From Bacteroidales bacterium (GTDB taxonomy: Bacteria; Bacteroidota; Bacteroidia; Bacteroidales; S143-33): DNA of 14,206 bases. The notes under the pieces were generated by a model. It was given only the letters and a program-made list of their open reading frames with translations, was not told the origin of the DNA and did no database searches. Made by a program: the position numbers and the translations under genes. This document shows, piece after piece, positions 7,288-13,994 of this stretch (positions within the stretch are counted from its first letter, which is position 1; every line of letters starts with the position of its first letter). The stretch is from NCBI GenBank assembly GCA_027083655.1, contig JALWNS010000174.1:6046-20251 (forward strand), in the 5' to 3' direction.

Positions 7288-8507
7288 AAGTATAATGTTT
7301 TATCCTGTTTATGTTTAACAAATGGTTCAATAGCCCTGTCATAGACGCCCTGCAGGTATGCAATAGCCATACCATAATTAGTCACGGGCACTCCTGCGCG
7401 TATGGCAGGGAGCAGGCGGTTTTTCAGTTGTTTTGGGGTAATCATGCAACCACCGCATTGTATGACCATGGCATAATCAGTGATAGGGCGTGGTAGGTTA
7501 TCCAGTCCGGCAACTACGTCAAACTCTAGCTGTTTGCCAGTATAATTGACGATCCATCTTGGGATTTTCACTCTACCAATATCTTCGCAGGAAACATGAT
7601 GGGTGCATGACTCAAGTATAAGCACGCGGTCCCCGTCTTTTAACCGGCCGATCTGTGGTGTGCCTTCAAGGTATTTATCAAAAGGACCCTTTAACCGTGC
7701 CAGCAGGACACTAAAACCTGTCAGTGGTATATCCCTTGGTACAGAAGCGTCGGCCTTTAGGAAGATTGAGCTGTCTGTGATAGCCAGCTTGGGCTTGATG
7801 CCTGTTTTGCGCAAGAAAGCATCAACTTCCCTCTCTTTCAGTACAATAGCTACTGCATCATTATCCAGAATATCACGGATGGCCTGCACCTGCGGGAGAA
7901 TCAGCCGTCCGGCCGGTGCCTCCAGGTCAATGGGGACAATGAGCATGACGATGTCGCCGTAAGATATAAGGTCGCCAACGAGCGATGGCTGTTTGTATGC
8001 TTCCTCTGGTATGGTGCGTTTGATCAGGTTAACCAGGTCATTGAGGTTATGGGGCTTGAGTGCAGAAAATTCAAAGACATCAACTCCATATTTCTCTGAT
8101 ATGTAGCTTTTTAGTCCAGGCCGTATGTGCTCCAGGTCACTTTTGTTGTGAATAATAAGGAATGGTGTCTCATATTCCCGGAGCTCCTGGATAAGCTGCT
8201 CTTCGGGGCGGCCAAATTCGTTTTCGGCTATGATTATAATGGCCAGGTCTATCCACTCAATTGTTTTGTAGGTTTTTTCCACACGTTTTTTGCCCAGGTC
8301 GCCAATGTCGTCAATACCAGCTGTATCAATTAGTACCACAGGACCGAAGCCTGTGATTTCGTATGATTTACGCACAGGGTCTGTTGTAGTGCCTGCCACG
8401 TCCGATACTATGGCAATGTCCTGACCTGTCAGGGCATTGATAAAAGAGCTTTTTCCTTTGTTGCGGCGGCCATAGATGCCAATATGTGGTGTCCTTTCTT
8501 TGGGCAT
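7284..8507 (-). CDS. hydF: [FeFe] hydrogenase H-cluster maturation GTPase HydF
   Basis: A 407-residue scaffold/GTPase that carries the 2Fe precursor of the H-cluster and delivers it to apo-hydrogenase, in partnership with the radical-SAM enzymes HydE and HydG. The GTPase domain is complete: P-loop GRRNKGKSS (13-21), TTT (40-42), DTAG (61-64), NKSD (121-124) and SA (148-149). A dimerisation region follows (about 175-265), then the C-terminal cluster domain with C301-T-H303 and C351-G-G-C354. The family pattern CxHx(46-53)HCxxC is met with 46 residues between, except that the residue before the CxxC pair is Gln (Q350). The length matches the family. The gene starts 2 bp after the sirtuin stop and overlaps the terB-like start, so it is the middle gene of a coupled operon. 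No hydE, hydG or hydrogenase subunit is present in the window. Confidence 0.96.
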   Translation of the reverse strand: MPKERTPHIGIYGRRNKGKSSFINALTGQDIAIVSDVAGTTTDPVRKSYEITGFGPVVLIDTAGIDDIGDLGKKRVEKTYKTIEWIDLAIIIIAENEFGRPEEQLIQELREYETPFLIIHNKSDLEHIRPGLKSYISEKYGVDVFEFSALKPHNLNDLVNLIKRTIPEEAYKQPSLVGDLISYGDIVMLIVPIDLEAPAGRLILPQVQAIRDILDNDAVAIVLKEREVDAFLRKTGIKPKLAITDSSIFLKADASVPRDIPLTGFSVLLARLKGPFDKYLEGTPQIGRLKDGDRVLILESCTHHVSCEDIGRVKIPRWIVNYTGKQLEFDVVAGLDNLPRPITDYAMVIQCGGCMITPKQLKNRLLPAIRAGVPVTNYGMAIAYLQGVYDRAIEPFVKHKQDKTLYL

Positions 8508-8509
8508 GT

Positions 8510-9364
8510 TCAGCTTGTTTTGGTTAAGACATCATTAATGCGTTCCAGGGCGACAAGGGCTCCCAGAGGGATAGACACACCCCGGATAGAAGCGTAAATA
8601 TCTGGTTCGCGTGGATTGATGCGTATAAGTGGAGCATTGAGTGAGATTGCTAAATTTTCACTTGTCATGCGTACAGTAGGAACGGCAGTGCCTGCTCCTA
8701 TTTCAATGATTGCAAGATTTGCTTTTTTCCCTTTGAGCGAACTGAGCCAAGCCTCAAAAGATGCTTGTTGAGCGTCGGTGCGGAGTGACACCCATGACCA
8801 GTCACCAAACATCAAGATGTTAGGCCTGGCCACACGTCCGCAATACGGGCATTTGGGCAAAGGGTCAAGGGCACGGAACGAGTCCATGTCAATGTTTACT
8901 TCTACATTGTCGGCAGGCCATATATCCTTATCACATGGCAGCGTGCACTGCAGATAATGGATAGAGCCGTGTATTTCTACGGTTTTTTCTTCTGGGAAAC
9001 CAGCTTTCTGAAATTGTCCATCAACATTGGACGTAAAGACAAAGTATCCATTGGGTTTGCTTTTGGCCCAGTTTAGCAGAATCTGAAAACCCTTGTGCGG
9101 TGTGGTCTGGCGGTAGAGATTGAGTCTGTGTCCATAGAAAGCCCATGCCAGGTGGGGATCCTGCTCAAACCAGCGGGGATTGGCCATCTGTTCAAAGGAC
9201 ACGCCTAGCTTGCGCGCAAAAGGATAGGCCCGCCAAAAACCCTCCCTGCCGCGGAAGTCAGGTAATCCTGAATCTACGCCTATACCAGCACCTGCTGATA
9301 TGAGCAAAGCATCAGCCTGGCATATAAAATCTGCTGATTTCTCTATGGCCTGTTGCAAATCCAT
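8510..9364 (-). CDS. Sir2-family NAD-dependent protein deacylase (sirtuin)
   Basis: A 284-residue sirtuin with all core elements: NAD-binding GAGIGVDSGLPDFRG (25-39), TSNVDGQF (111-118, the family's TQNID-type motif with Ser for Gln), catalytic His H132 in EIHGS, a probable zinc site C140/C144/C172/C175 (the second pair in KCPYCGRVARPNILMFGD), GAGTAV (223-228), and INPREP (249-254) contacting NAD. The enzyme should remove acyl groups from lysines using NAD+, giving nicotinamide and O-acyl-ADP-ribose; acyl preference and targets cannot be read here. It is the first gene of the operon with hydF (TGA, 2 bp, ATG) and the terB-like gene. A TAnnTTTG element lies 32 bp upstream of the start. It is divergent from the C1 peptidase gene. 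The protein is somewhat longer than CobB-type sirtuins of about 235-245 residues. Confidence 0.94.
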   Translation of the reverse strand: MDLQQAIEKSADFICQADALLISAGAGIGVDSGLPDFRGREGFWRAYPFARKLGVSFEQMANPRWFEQDPHLAWAFYGHRLNLYRQTTPHKGFQILLNWAKSKPNGYFVFTSNVDGQFQKAGFPEEKTVEIHGSIHYLQCTLPCDKDIWPADNVEVNIDMDSFRALDPLPKCPYCGRVARPNILMFGDWSWVSLRTDAQQASFEAWLSSLKGKKANLAIIEIGAGTAVPTVRMTSENLAISLNAPLIRINPREPDIYASIRGVSIPLGALVALERINDVLTKTS

Positions 9365-9382
9365 TGCTTATTTATAAATTTG
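9352..9382 (+). promoter_or_regulatory. Putative Bacteroidota promoter for the C1 peptidase gene
   Basis: TAAATTTG at 9375-9382 matches the -7 consensus TAnnTTTG exactly. A near -33 element, GTTG for TTTG, lies at 9352-9355 with 19-bp spacing, the expected distance. The predicted transcript start falls around 9388-9390, about 28 bases before the ATG at 9417. The -33 part lies inside the first codons of the divergent sirtuin gene. Confidence 0.5.
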
Positions 9383-9395
9383 TTTGTGTCTAATG

Positions 9396-9403
9396 CAAAT
9401 TTA
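9396..9403 (-). promoter_or_regulatory. Putative Bacteroidota -7 element for the sirtuin-hydF-terB-like operon
   Basis: Read on the minus strand this is TAAATTTG, an exact match to TAnnTTTG, 32 bp upstream of the sirtuin start. It is the mirror image of the plus-strand element at 9375-9382, 13 bp away, so the two promoters would overlap face to face. No good -33 element was found at 19-21 bp spacing. Supported by consensus and position only. Confidence 0.42.
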
Positions 9404-9416
9404 AAAAATTAAACCT

Positions 9417-10592
9417 ATGAAAAGACTGAGTTTTGTCTTTGTTTTGTTGTTTTCTATAAGCCTTTTTGGCCAACAGGAAGTTGCTTATAAGTTTACAGAC
9501 GATATTCGTCTGCCTGCTACTTCAGTAAAGAGCCAGGATCAGACTGGTACATGTTGGTCATGGTCAACTGTCTCCTTTCTCGAATCAGAGATGATGCGTA
9601 TTAACGGTATTACAGACCCTTCCAGGGCTATTGATCTTTCTCCTATGTATATTGTAAACAAATGCTACAAGGATAAGGGAAAAAACTATATCCTATGGCA
9701 TGGTAAAGTTAATTTTGATGAAGGAGGCGAGCCACACGATGTAATTTGCGCTATTCGCAAATATGGTATTGTGCCAATGAGCGTGTATAAAGGAATTGAT
9801 TACGGTTCCAAAAAATTTAACCACCAGGAGCTCAACAGCGTATTAAAAGCCTATCTGGAGAAACTGGCCAGTGAGGACAGATTGACAACGGCATGGGAGA
9901 GAGGGTTTGATGCTATTGTAGATGCTTACATGGGTCCAACTCCTGAGACTTTCACATATAATGGCAAGCAGTACACTCCACAATCTTTCCTCAAGGAAGT
10001 AGTTAAGGTTAATCCTGATGACTATGTCGCAATCACTTCTTTCACACATCATCCGTTCTACAAGCCTTTCATCCTGGAGATGCCCGACAACTGGGCACAC
10101 CAGAGTGCTTATAATGTACCACTGGACGATATGATGAGAATTATTGATAATGCGCTAGAAAATGGCTACACAGTAGCTTGGGGAGCAGATGTCAGTGAGC
10201 CTTATTTTAGCATAAAAGGTATTGCTGTTGTACCAAAGCAAGCATTTGATACAGTTGATGGACAGATTCTACCAAAGCAAAGCTCTTACCGTCGAAGCAC
10301 TGAATATGATTATACCCAGGTTTATGAGGAAATGCCTATAACTCAAGAGCTTCGACAATGGGCTTTTGAGCACTATACAACAACAGATGATCATGGCATG
10401 CATATCGTTGGCCGTGCCCACGATCAAAATGGAACAGTATTCTATATTGTTAAAAATTCATGGTCCCCAAATGTTGGTTATGATGGATATTGGTACTTCT
10501 CAAAGAACTATGTGGCTTACAAGACTATGAGCATCCTTGTGCACAAAGATGCTATACCAAAAGAAATACGCAAGAAGTTAGGAATTAGATAG
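9417..10592 (+). CDS. Secreted C1B-family cysteine peptidase (bleomycin hydrolase/aminopeptidase C-like)
   Basis: A 391-residue papain-fold peptidase with an N-terminal signal peptide (MKRLSFVFVLLFSISLFGQ, cleavage near residue 18-19), so it is probably periplasmic or exported, unlike cytosolic PepC. The catalytic set is complete: oxyanion Gln Q40, nucleophile C46 in QTGTCWSWS, His H326 in DDHGMHIVG, and Asn N347 in VKNSWSP. The EGGEPHDV segment (102-109) and the long central insertion match bleomycin hydrolase/PepC proteins, which act as aminopeptidases, often hexameric. It is shorter than typical cytosolic members (about 440-455). Aminopeptidase activity in salvage of external peptides is the likely role, by family analogy. 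The gene is monocistronic, divergent from the sirtuin operon, with a consensus promoter 35-42 bp upstream of its ATG and a strong hairpin about 145 bp after its stop. Confidence 0.92.
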   Translation: MKRLSFVFVLLFSISLFGQQEVAYKFTDDIRLPATSVKSQDQTGTCWSWSTVSFLESEMMRINGITDPSRAIDLSPMYIVNKCYKDKGKNYILWHGKVNFDEGGEPHDVICAIRKYGIVPMSVYKGIDYGSKKFNHQELNSVLKAYLEKLASEDRLTTAWERGFDAIVDAYMGPTPETFTYNGKQYTPQSFLKEVVKVNPDDYVAITSFTHHPFYKPFILEMPDNWAHQSAYNVPLDDMMRIIDNALENGYTVAWGADVSEPYFSIKGIAVVPKQAFDTVDGQILPKQSSYRRSTEYDYTQVYEEMPITQELRQWAFEHYTTTDDHGMHIVGRAHDQNGTVFYIVKNSWSPNVGYDGYWYFSKNYVAYKTMSILVHKDAIPKEIRKKLGIR

Positions 10593-10735
10593 TTGCGAAC
10601 AGTACAACAAGTGGAATTGAAGAAAAATATTCAGGAATAATTGTTCCTAATGATTGAAAGTATTTGGTTAATCATGTCCCACATTTTAGGACGTCTGGAG
10701 AGGAACACGATATTATAAACATTAATTTTTCCCGG

Positions 10736-10791
10736 GGCGTCTGGAAACATTAGTTTGGAATATTTTAAGACTGCGTTTCCAGACGCCTTTT
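10736..10791 (+). terminator. Perfect 13-bp stem-loop with short T-run, terminator or leader hairpin
   Basis: GGCGTCTGGAAAC at 10736-10748 is exactly complementary to GTTTCCAGACGCC at 10775-10787; the loop is 26 bases and TTTT follows at 10788-10791. It resembles an intrinsic terminator on the plus strand, possibly ending the peptidase transcript, although it lies about 145 bp past that stop and only 25 bp before the EamA permease start. Equally it could be a 5'-leader element of the permease gene. A partial copy of the 5' arm (CGTCTGGA) occurs at 10692-10699. Long loop and short T-run lower confidence in a simple terminator. The rest of the 10593-10815 gap shows only a weak hairpin (AGGAA/TTCCT at 10633-10648) and no gene. 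Confidence 0.5.
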
Positions 10792-10815
10792 AATACCCCA
10801 AAAACATACAAGTCT

Positions 10816-11673
10816 ATGGTTTATCTATTGTTAAGTATCCTTTCTTCGACTATTATTGCTATAATCTTTAAAGTGCAAGATAGACTAGGAATTAAGCTTT
10901 TCCCTGTAATAGTGGTTAATTACATAGTAGCCACTACTCTTGGATTGCTAGTATTACAGGAAAAGTGGCAGGTACGGACACTTTTTGAACATAGCTGGCT
11001 GATTACTGCCCTGGCAGTAGGAGTGTTATTAATTCTTGGCTTTTTTGTTATAGGGTTATCAATACAAAAAGCAGGGATATCTGTCACAATAGTGGCGAGC
11101 AAGATGTCTGTTGTAATTCCTATTCTTTTTTCTATAATAGCTTTTGACGAGCAGATAACTACGCTTAAAGTAATAGGTCTTGTATTAGCCGTTATAGGTA
11201 TTGTTCTCACTGTCTATCCGGACACACGTTCAAGGGTAGGACAGGGCCAGCTTTTATTGCCTTTGCTTATTTTCTTCATTCTAGGCATGATAGATTCGTT
11301 AGTCAAGCTTGGCCAGACACAGGTGGATGAGCAACTAATCCCACTGTTCACTGCAGTGAGTTTTGGTATATCTGGTATCATTGGTCTTATTATAGGAGCA
11401 GTGAAGTACAAACCGTCTGATTTTTGGCGTTGGCGTGAGGTGCTTACAGGTGTAGCCTTAGGTTTGTTCAATTGGGGTTCAATGTATTTCATAATGCAGG
11501 CCCTTAATCGTAGCGGCCTGGATAGTAGCGTGGTCTTTGGTATTAATAATATTGGAGTTATAAGTCTTTCGGTGATACTTGCGTTTATTCTTTTCCGAGA
11601 ACGTTTGAGTAAAGTAAACTGGTTAGGAGTCTTAGTGGCTATCGCTGCTGCATGGATACTATCGTCAGTTTGA
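10816..11673 (+). CDS. EamA/DMT-superfamily inner-membrane transporter
   Basis: A 285-residue, very hydrophobic protein with about ten predicted membrane helices in two similar halves of five, the EamA (DUF6) architecture. Visible features: the first helix YLLLSILSSTIIAIIFKVQDR, a glycine-rich helix pair near 60-80 (ALAVGVLLILGFFVIGLSIQKAG), and the half-ending pattern PILFSIIAFDEQITTLKVIGLVLAVIGIVLTVYPD (about 98-135). The second half ends ISLSVILAFILFRERLSKVNWLGVLVAIAAAWILSS, the paired motif of the EamA repeat with a conserved Glu before the last helix. Members export or import metabolites such as amino acids or nucleotide precursors; the substrate cannot be inferred. The start is the first ATG of the frame with an immediate membrane helix. 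It is convergent with the phosphatase gene (80-bp gap, no clear terminator). Confidence 0.88.
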   Translation: MVYLLLSILSSTIIAIIFKVQDRLGIKLFPVIVVNYIVATTLGLLVLQEKWQVRTLFEHSWLITALAVGVLLILGFFVIGLSIQKAGISVTIVASKMSVVIPILFSIIAFDEQITTLKVIGLVLAVIGIVLTVYPDTRSRVGQGQLLLPLLIFFILGMIDSLVKLGQTQVDEQLIPLFTAVSFGISGIIGLIIGAVKYKPSDFWRWREVLTGVALGLFNWGSMYFIMQALNRSGLDSSVVFGINNIGVISLSVILAFILFRERLSKVNWLGVLVAIAAAWILSSV

Positions 11674-11753
11674 TTATTCTTTAAATCTATTGTTGTGGTA
11701 TTGTAGCCACTGTCAGTTTGGGGGGAATAAAGCATTAAGTATGTATATTTTGT

Positions 11754-13928
11754 TTATAATTTTAAGCCGAGTACTGTAACATCATCTATCTGTGGTGCGT
11801 CCTGCTTCCATTGGTAGAAGGTATCTTCCAAGACTTGTTTCTGTTTGTTCATGTCTAGGTGCTGTATTTGCTCTAATATTTTTTTGAAATGATTAATCAT
11901 GAATTTACGCAGGCTAGTTGCTGCTATTTGGTCATGATATCCGTCTGTGAATAAGTAAATTACGTCGCCTTTTTCTAATTTTATGAAATGGTCAGTGAAA
12001 GGTTTTTCTTTTAGATAGCTACCTAGTGGCTGCCTGTCTCCCTTGATAACAGTCAAATTACCTTGCCTAAACAAGTAGAAAGGACGGTAAGCACCGGCAA
12101 AGTTAACTTCAAACGTCCTGGTTTCCATTATTGCCAGGGCTACATCTGCTCCGTCTGTAAATAATCTTGAGTTGTCAGAGGCAGCAAATGTTTTTTTTAT
12201 ATTATCCCGCATCTGTGAAAGTATTTGTGCAGCGGTGTAATCTGGATGCGTCTTTACAATCTCCTTGAGCATAGTCAAAACCATCATACTGATGAATGCT
12301 CCAGGTACACCATGGCCAGTACAATCTCCCACTGCAAAGTAAAATTTATTGCCTGTATCCTCAGCCCAGTAAAAGTCTCCACTGACTACTTCCTGCGGAA
12401 TGAATAGTACAAATGCTTCTCTAAAGTATAATCTAAAAATATTGGTAGAGGGCAACAGAGTGCTTTGTATTCTGTGAGCGTAATTGATACTTTCTTGAAT
12501 CTTTTTTTGTGAATAGACAAGCTCCTTGTGTTGTCTTTCTATTTCTTCTTTCTGACTGTGGATCTCTTCTTTTTGTTGGTTGAGAATTATATTCTTCTGG
12601 GTGATTTCCTTGTTTTTACTCTCCAGTTCCAAGTTGTATTTGCGTATACGTTTGTATTGTTTCCACAGTATAACAAAGAATACTATGATTAGGAGCACCA
12701 CGAAAGCTATGGAAGCAAAAATTATCCTATGCCGTTCAATAATTAATTGCTGTTTTTCTTGTTTTGCCTTTAGAAGGCGGTTTTCTTTTTCTGCCAGTTT
12801 GAGTTGATAAACAGATTCGAGGTTGGCAATATCTTTTCGAATTTTCTCTCCTGTCAAAGAATCTTTTAATTTCGTATAGTGGATATAATTTTGTATTGCG
12901 GATTGGTAGTTGTGTTGTAATGTATCGAGGACAAATTTTGTATAAAAAATGTTTTTTATGATCTCCTGTGCACCTATTGTTTTTGCAAGGTTATAAGCAG
13001 AGTCTAGATACTGCTGGGCTATTGAGTATCTTTGTTTGTGACCCAGTATTTCTGCTTTTATAGAAAAAGCATCTGCGAGCTGGCTTTTATTACCTGTTAG
13101 TTTGGCTATTTTTATGCTTTCTTCGATGTATGATAAAGCGCTATCTATTTTGCCTAACTCTAGGGCTACTGTTGATAAATGATCGTATGTTTCTGATAAT
13201 TGCTCTAGGTAGTTAGATTTTTTTGCATGATCTATTGCCATTGAAAAGTATTTATACGCAGAATCGAGCAAGCCACGGTCTTTGAATATAACACCAATGT
13301 TGTTTGTTGTCAGGGCAATACCTTGGGAATGGTTCTTTATTTTAAAGAGTTTGTAAGCTTGTTGATAATATTCCATAGCTCTGTCTGTGTCTGAGAGGTA
13401 ATAATAAACATTACCAATGTTGTTTAGATTTACTGCTATCCAAGGAGTATCTCCTACTTTGTATATATGGTCAAGAGCCCTGAGAAACCAATCTAGGCAC
13501 TGACGGTAATCTCCATTGAAGCAATAAGAATTACCCATTTCTCCACAGCTAGCGGCCAGAAAACGGTGATTCCCGGTTTTTGAGTAATATTCATATGCTT
13601 TAGAGAGATATTCACGCGCCGAATCATACTGGTCAATATAGTTGAAGTATTGGCCATAGTTTAGATTTACAAAAGCTTTAAGCTCTTGGTCTTCAATAGC
13701 TAGGCTAAGACTATCACACAATTTGATATAATGCAAAAAATTGGGGTCGTCTGCCCATGTAGTTTGCAGAAGATTTTTGGCGGCATCTACTTTCTTTTCA
13801 ATTGGTAAATTGGGATTACTTACAACTTGTGCAAGACTATCATGAATTTTTTTTATATCTTTTGCACATAATGACAGGGAGGATATAAGTATGATAATGA
13901 CAAAGGTATAGCGCTTCACTTTTCTCAA
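11754..13928 (-). CDS. TPR-transmembrane-coiled-coil PP2C (SpoIIE-type) serine/threonine phosphatase
   Basis: A 724-residue membrane signalling protein. Order of parts: signal peptide (1-22), periplasmic tetratricopeptide repeats (about 40-350, with clear units such as NLNNIGNVYYYLSDTDRAMEYY near 167-188 and TNNIGVIFKDRGLLDSAYKYF near 208-228), a transmembrane helix (about 402-422), a coiled coil (about 424-480, with heptad-spaced QKEEI units), and a cytosolic SpoIIE/PPM domain (about 490-724). Metal-site acidic residues are in place: SGDFYW (D518), GDCTGHGVPGA (D535), LFTDGYHD (D662) and IDDVTVLG (D715/D716). The design suggests a periplasmic TPR sensor controlling dephosphorylation of a cytosolic protein, in many relatives an anti-sigma-factor antagonist; no such partner is seen here. 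Family members are common in Bacteroidota. A TAnnTTTG element lies 38 bp upstream of the start. Confidence 0.93.
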   Translation of the reverse strand: MRKVKRYTFVIIILISSLSLCAKDIKKIHDSLAQVVSNPNLPIEKKVDAAKNLLQTTWADDPNFLHYIKLCDSLSLAIEDQELKAFVNLNYGQYFNYIDQYDSAREYLSKAYEYYSKTGNHRFLAASCGEMGNSYCFNGDYRQCLDWFLRALDHIYKVGDTPWIAVNLNNIGNVYYYLSDTDRAMEYYQQAYKLFKIKNHSQGIALTTNNIGVIFKDRGLLDSAYKYFSMAIDHAKKSNYLEQLSETYDHLSTVALELGKIDSALSYIEESIKIAKLTGNKSQLADAFSIKAEILGHKQRYSIAQQYLDSAYNLAKTIGAQEIIKNIFYTKFVLDTLQHNYQSAIQNYIHYTKLKDSLTGEKIRKDIANLESVYQLKLAEKENRLLKAKQEKQQLIIERHRIIFASIAFVVLLIIVFFVILWKQYKRIRKYNLELESKNKEITQKNIILNQQKEEIHSQKEEIERQHKELVYSQKKIQESINYAHRIQSTLLPSTNIFRLYFREAFVLFIPQEVVSGDFYWAEDTGNKFYFAVGDCTGHGVPGAFISMMVLTMLKEIVKTHPDYTAAQILSQMRDNIKKTFAASDNSRLFTDGADVALAIMETRTFEVNFAGAYRPFYLFRQGNLTVIKGDRQPLGSYLKEKPFTDHFIKLEKGDVIYLFTDGYHDQIAATSLRKFMINHFKKILEQIQHLDMNKQKQVLEDTFYQWKQDAPQIDDVTVLGLKL

Positions 13929-13965
13929 ACTTTTTTTATGGCTCGCAAATCAATCAAAATTTATA

Positions 13966-13973
13966 CAAAATTA
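13966..13973 (-). promoter_or_regulatory. Putative Bacteroidota -7 element for the TPR-SpoIIE phosphatase gene
   Basis: The minus strand reads TAATTTTG, an exact match to TAnnTTTG, 38 bp upstream of the phosphatase ATG and in the short gap after the arsenate reductase stop. No clear -33 TTTG is seen at the expected distance, so this rests on one element and its position. Confidence 0.38.
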
Positions 13974-13994
13974 ATCGAATAAGAAAAAGAATTT

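Noticed and set aside
11214..11735. A 173-codon minus-strand frame over the EamA permease gene
   Set aside because: It is antisense to a well-formed ten-helix permease; its Thr/Ile/Pro/Lys-rich composition is typical of reversed membrane-protein codons.
11674..11753. Shared terminator between the convergent permease and phosphatase genes
   Set aside because: Only a 4-bp GTGG/CCAC pairing and a 9-bp direct repeat (GTCAGTTTG) were found; no stable stem with a T-run.
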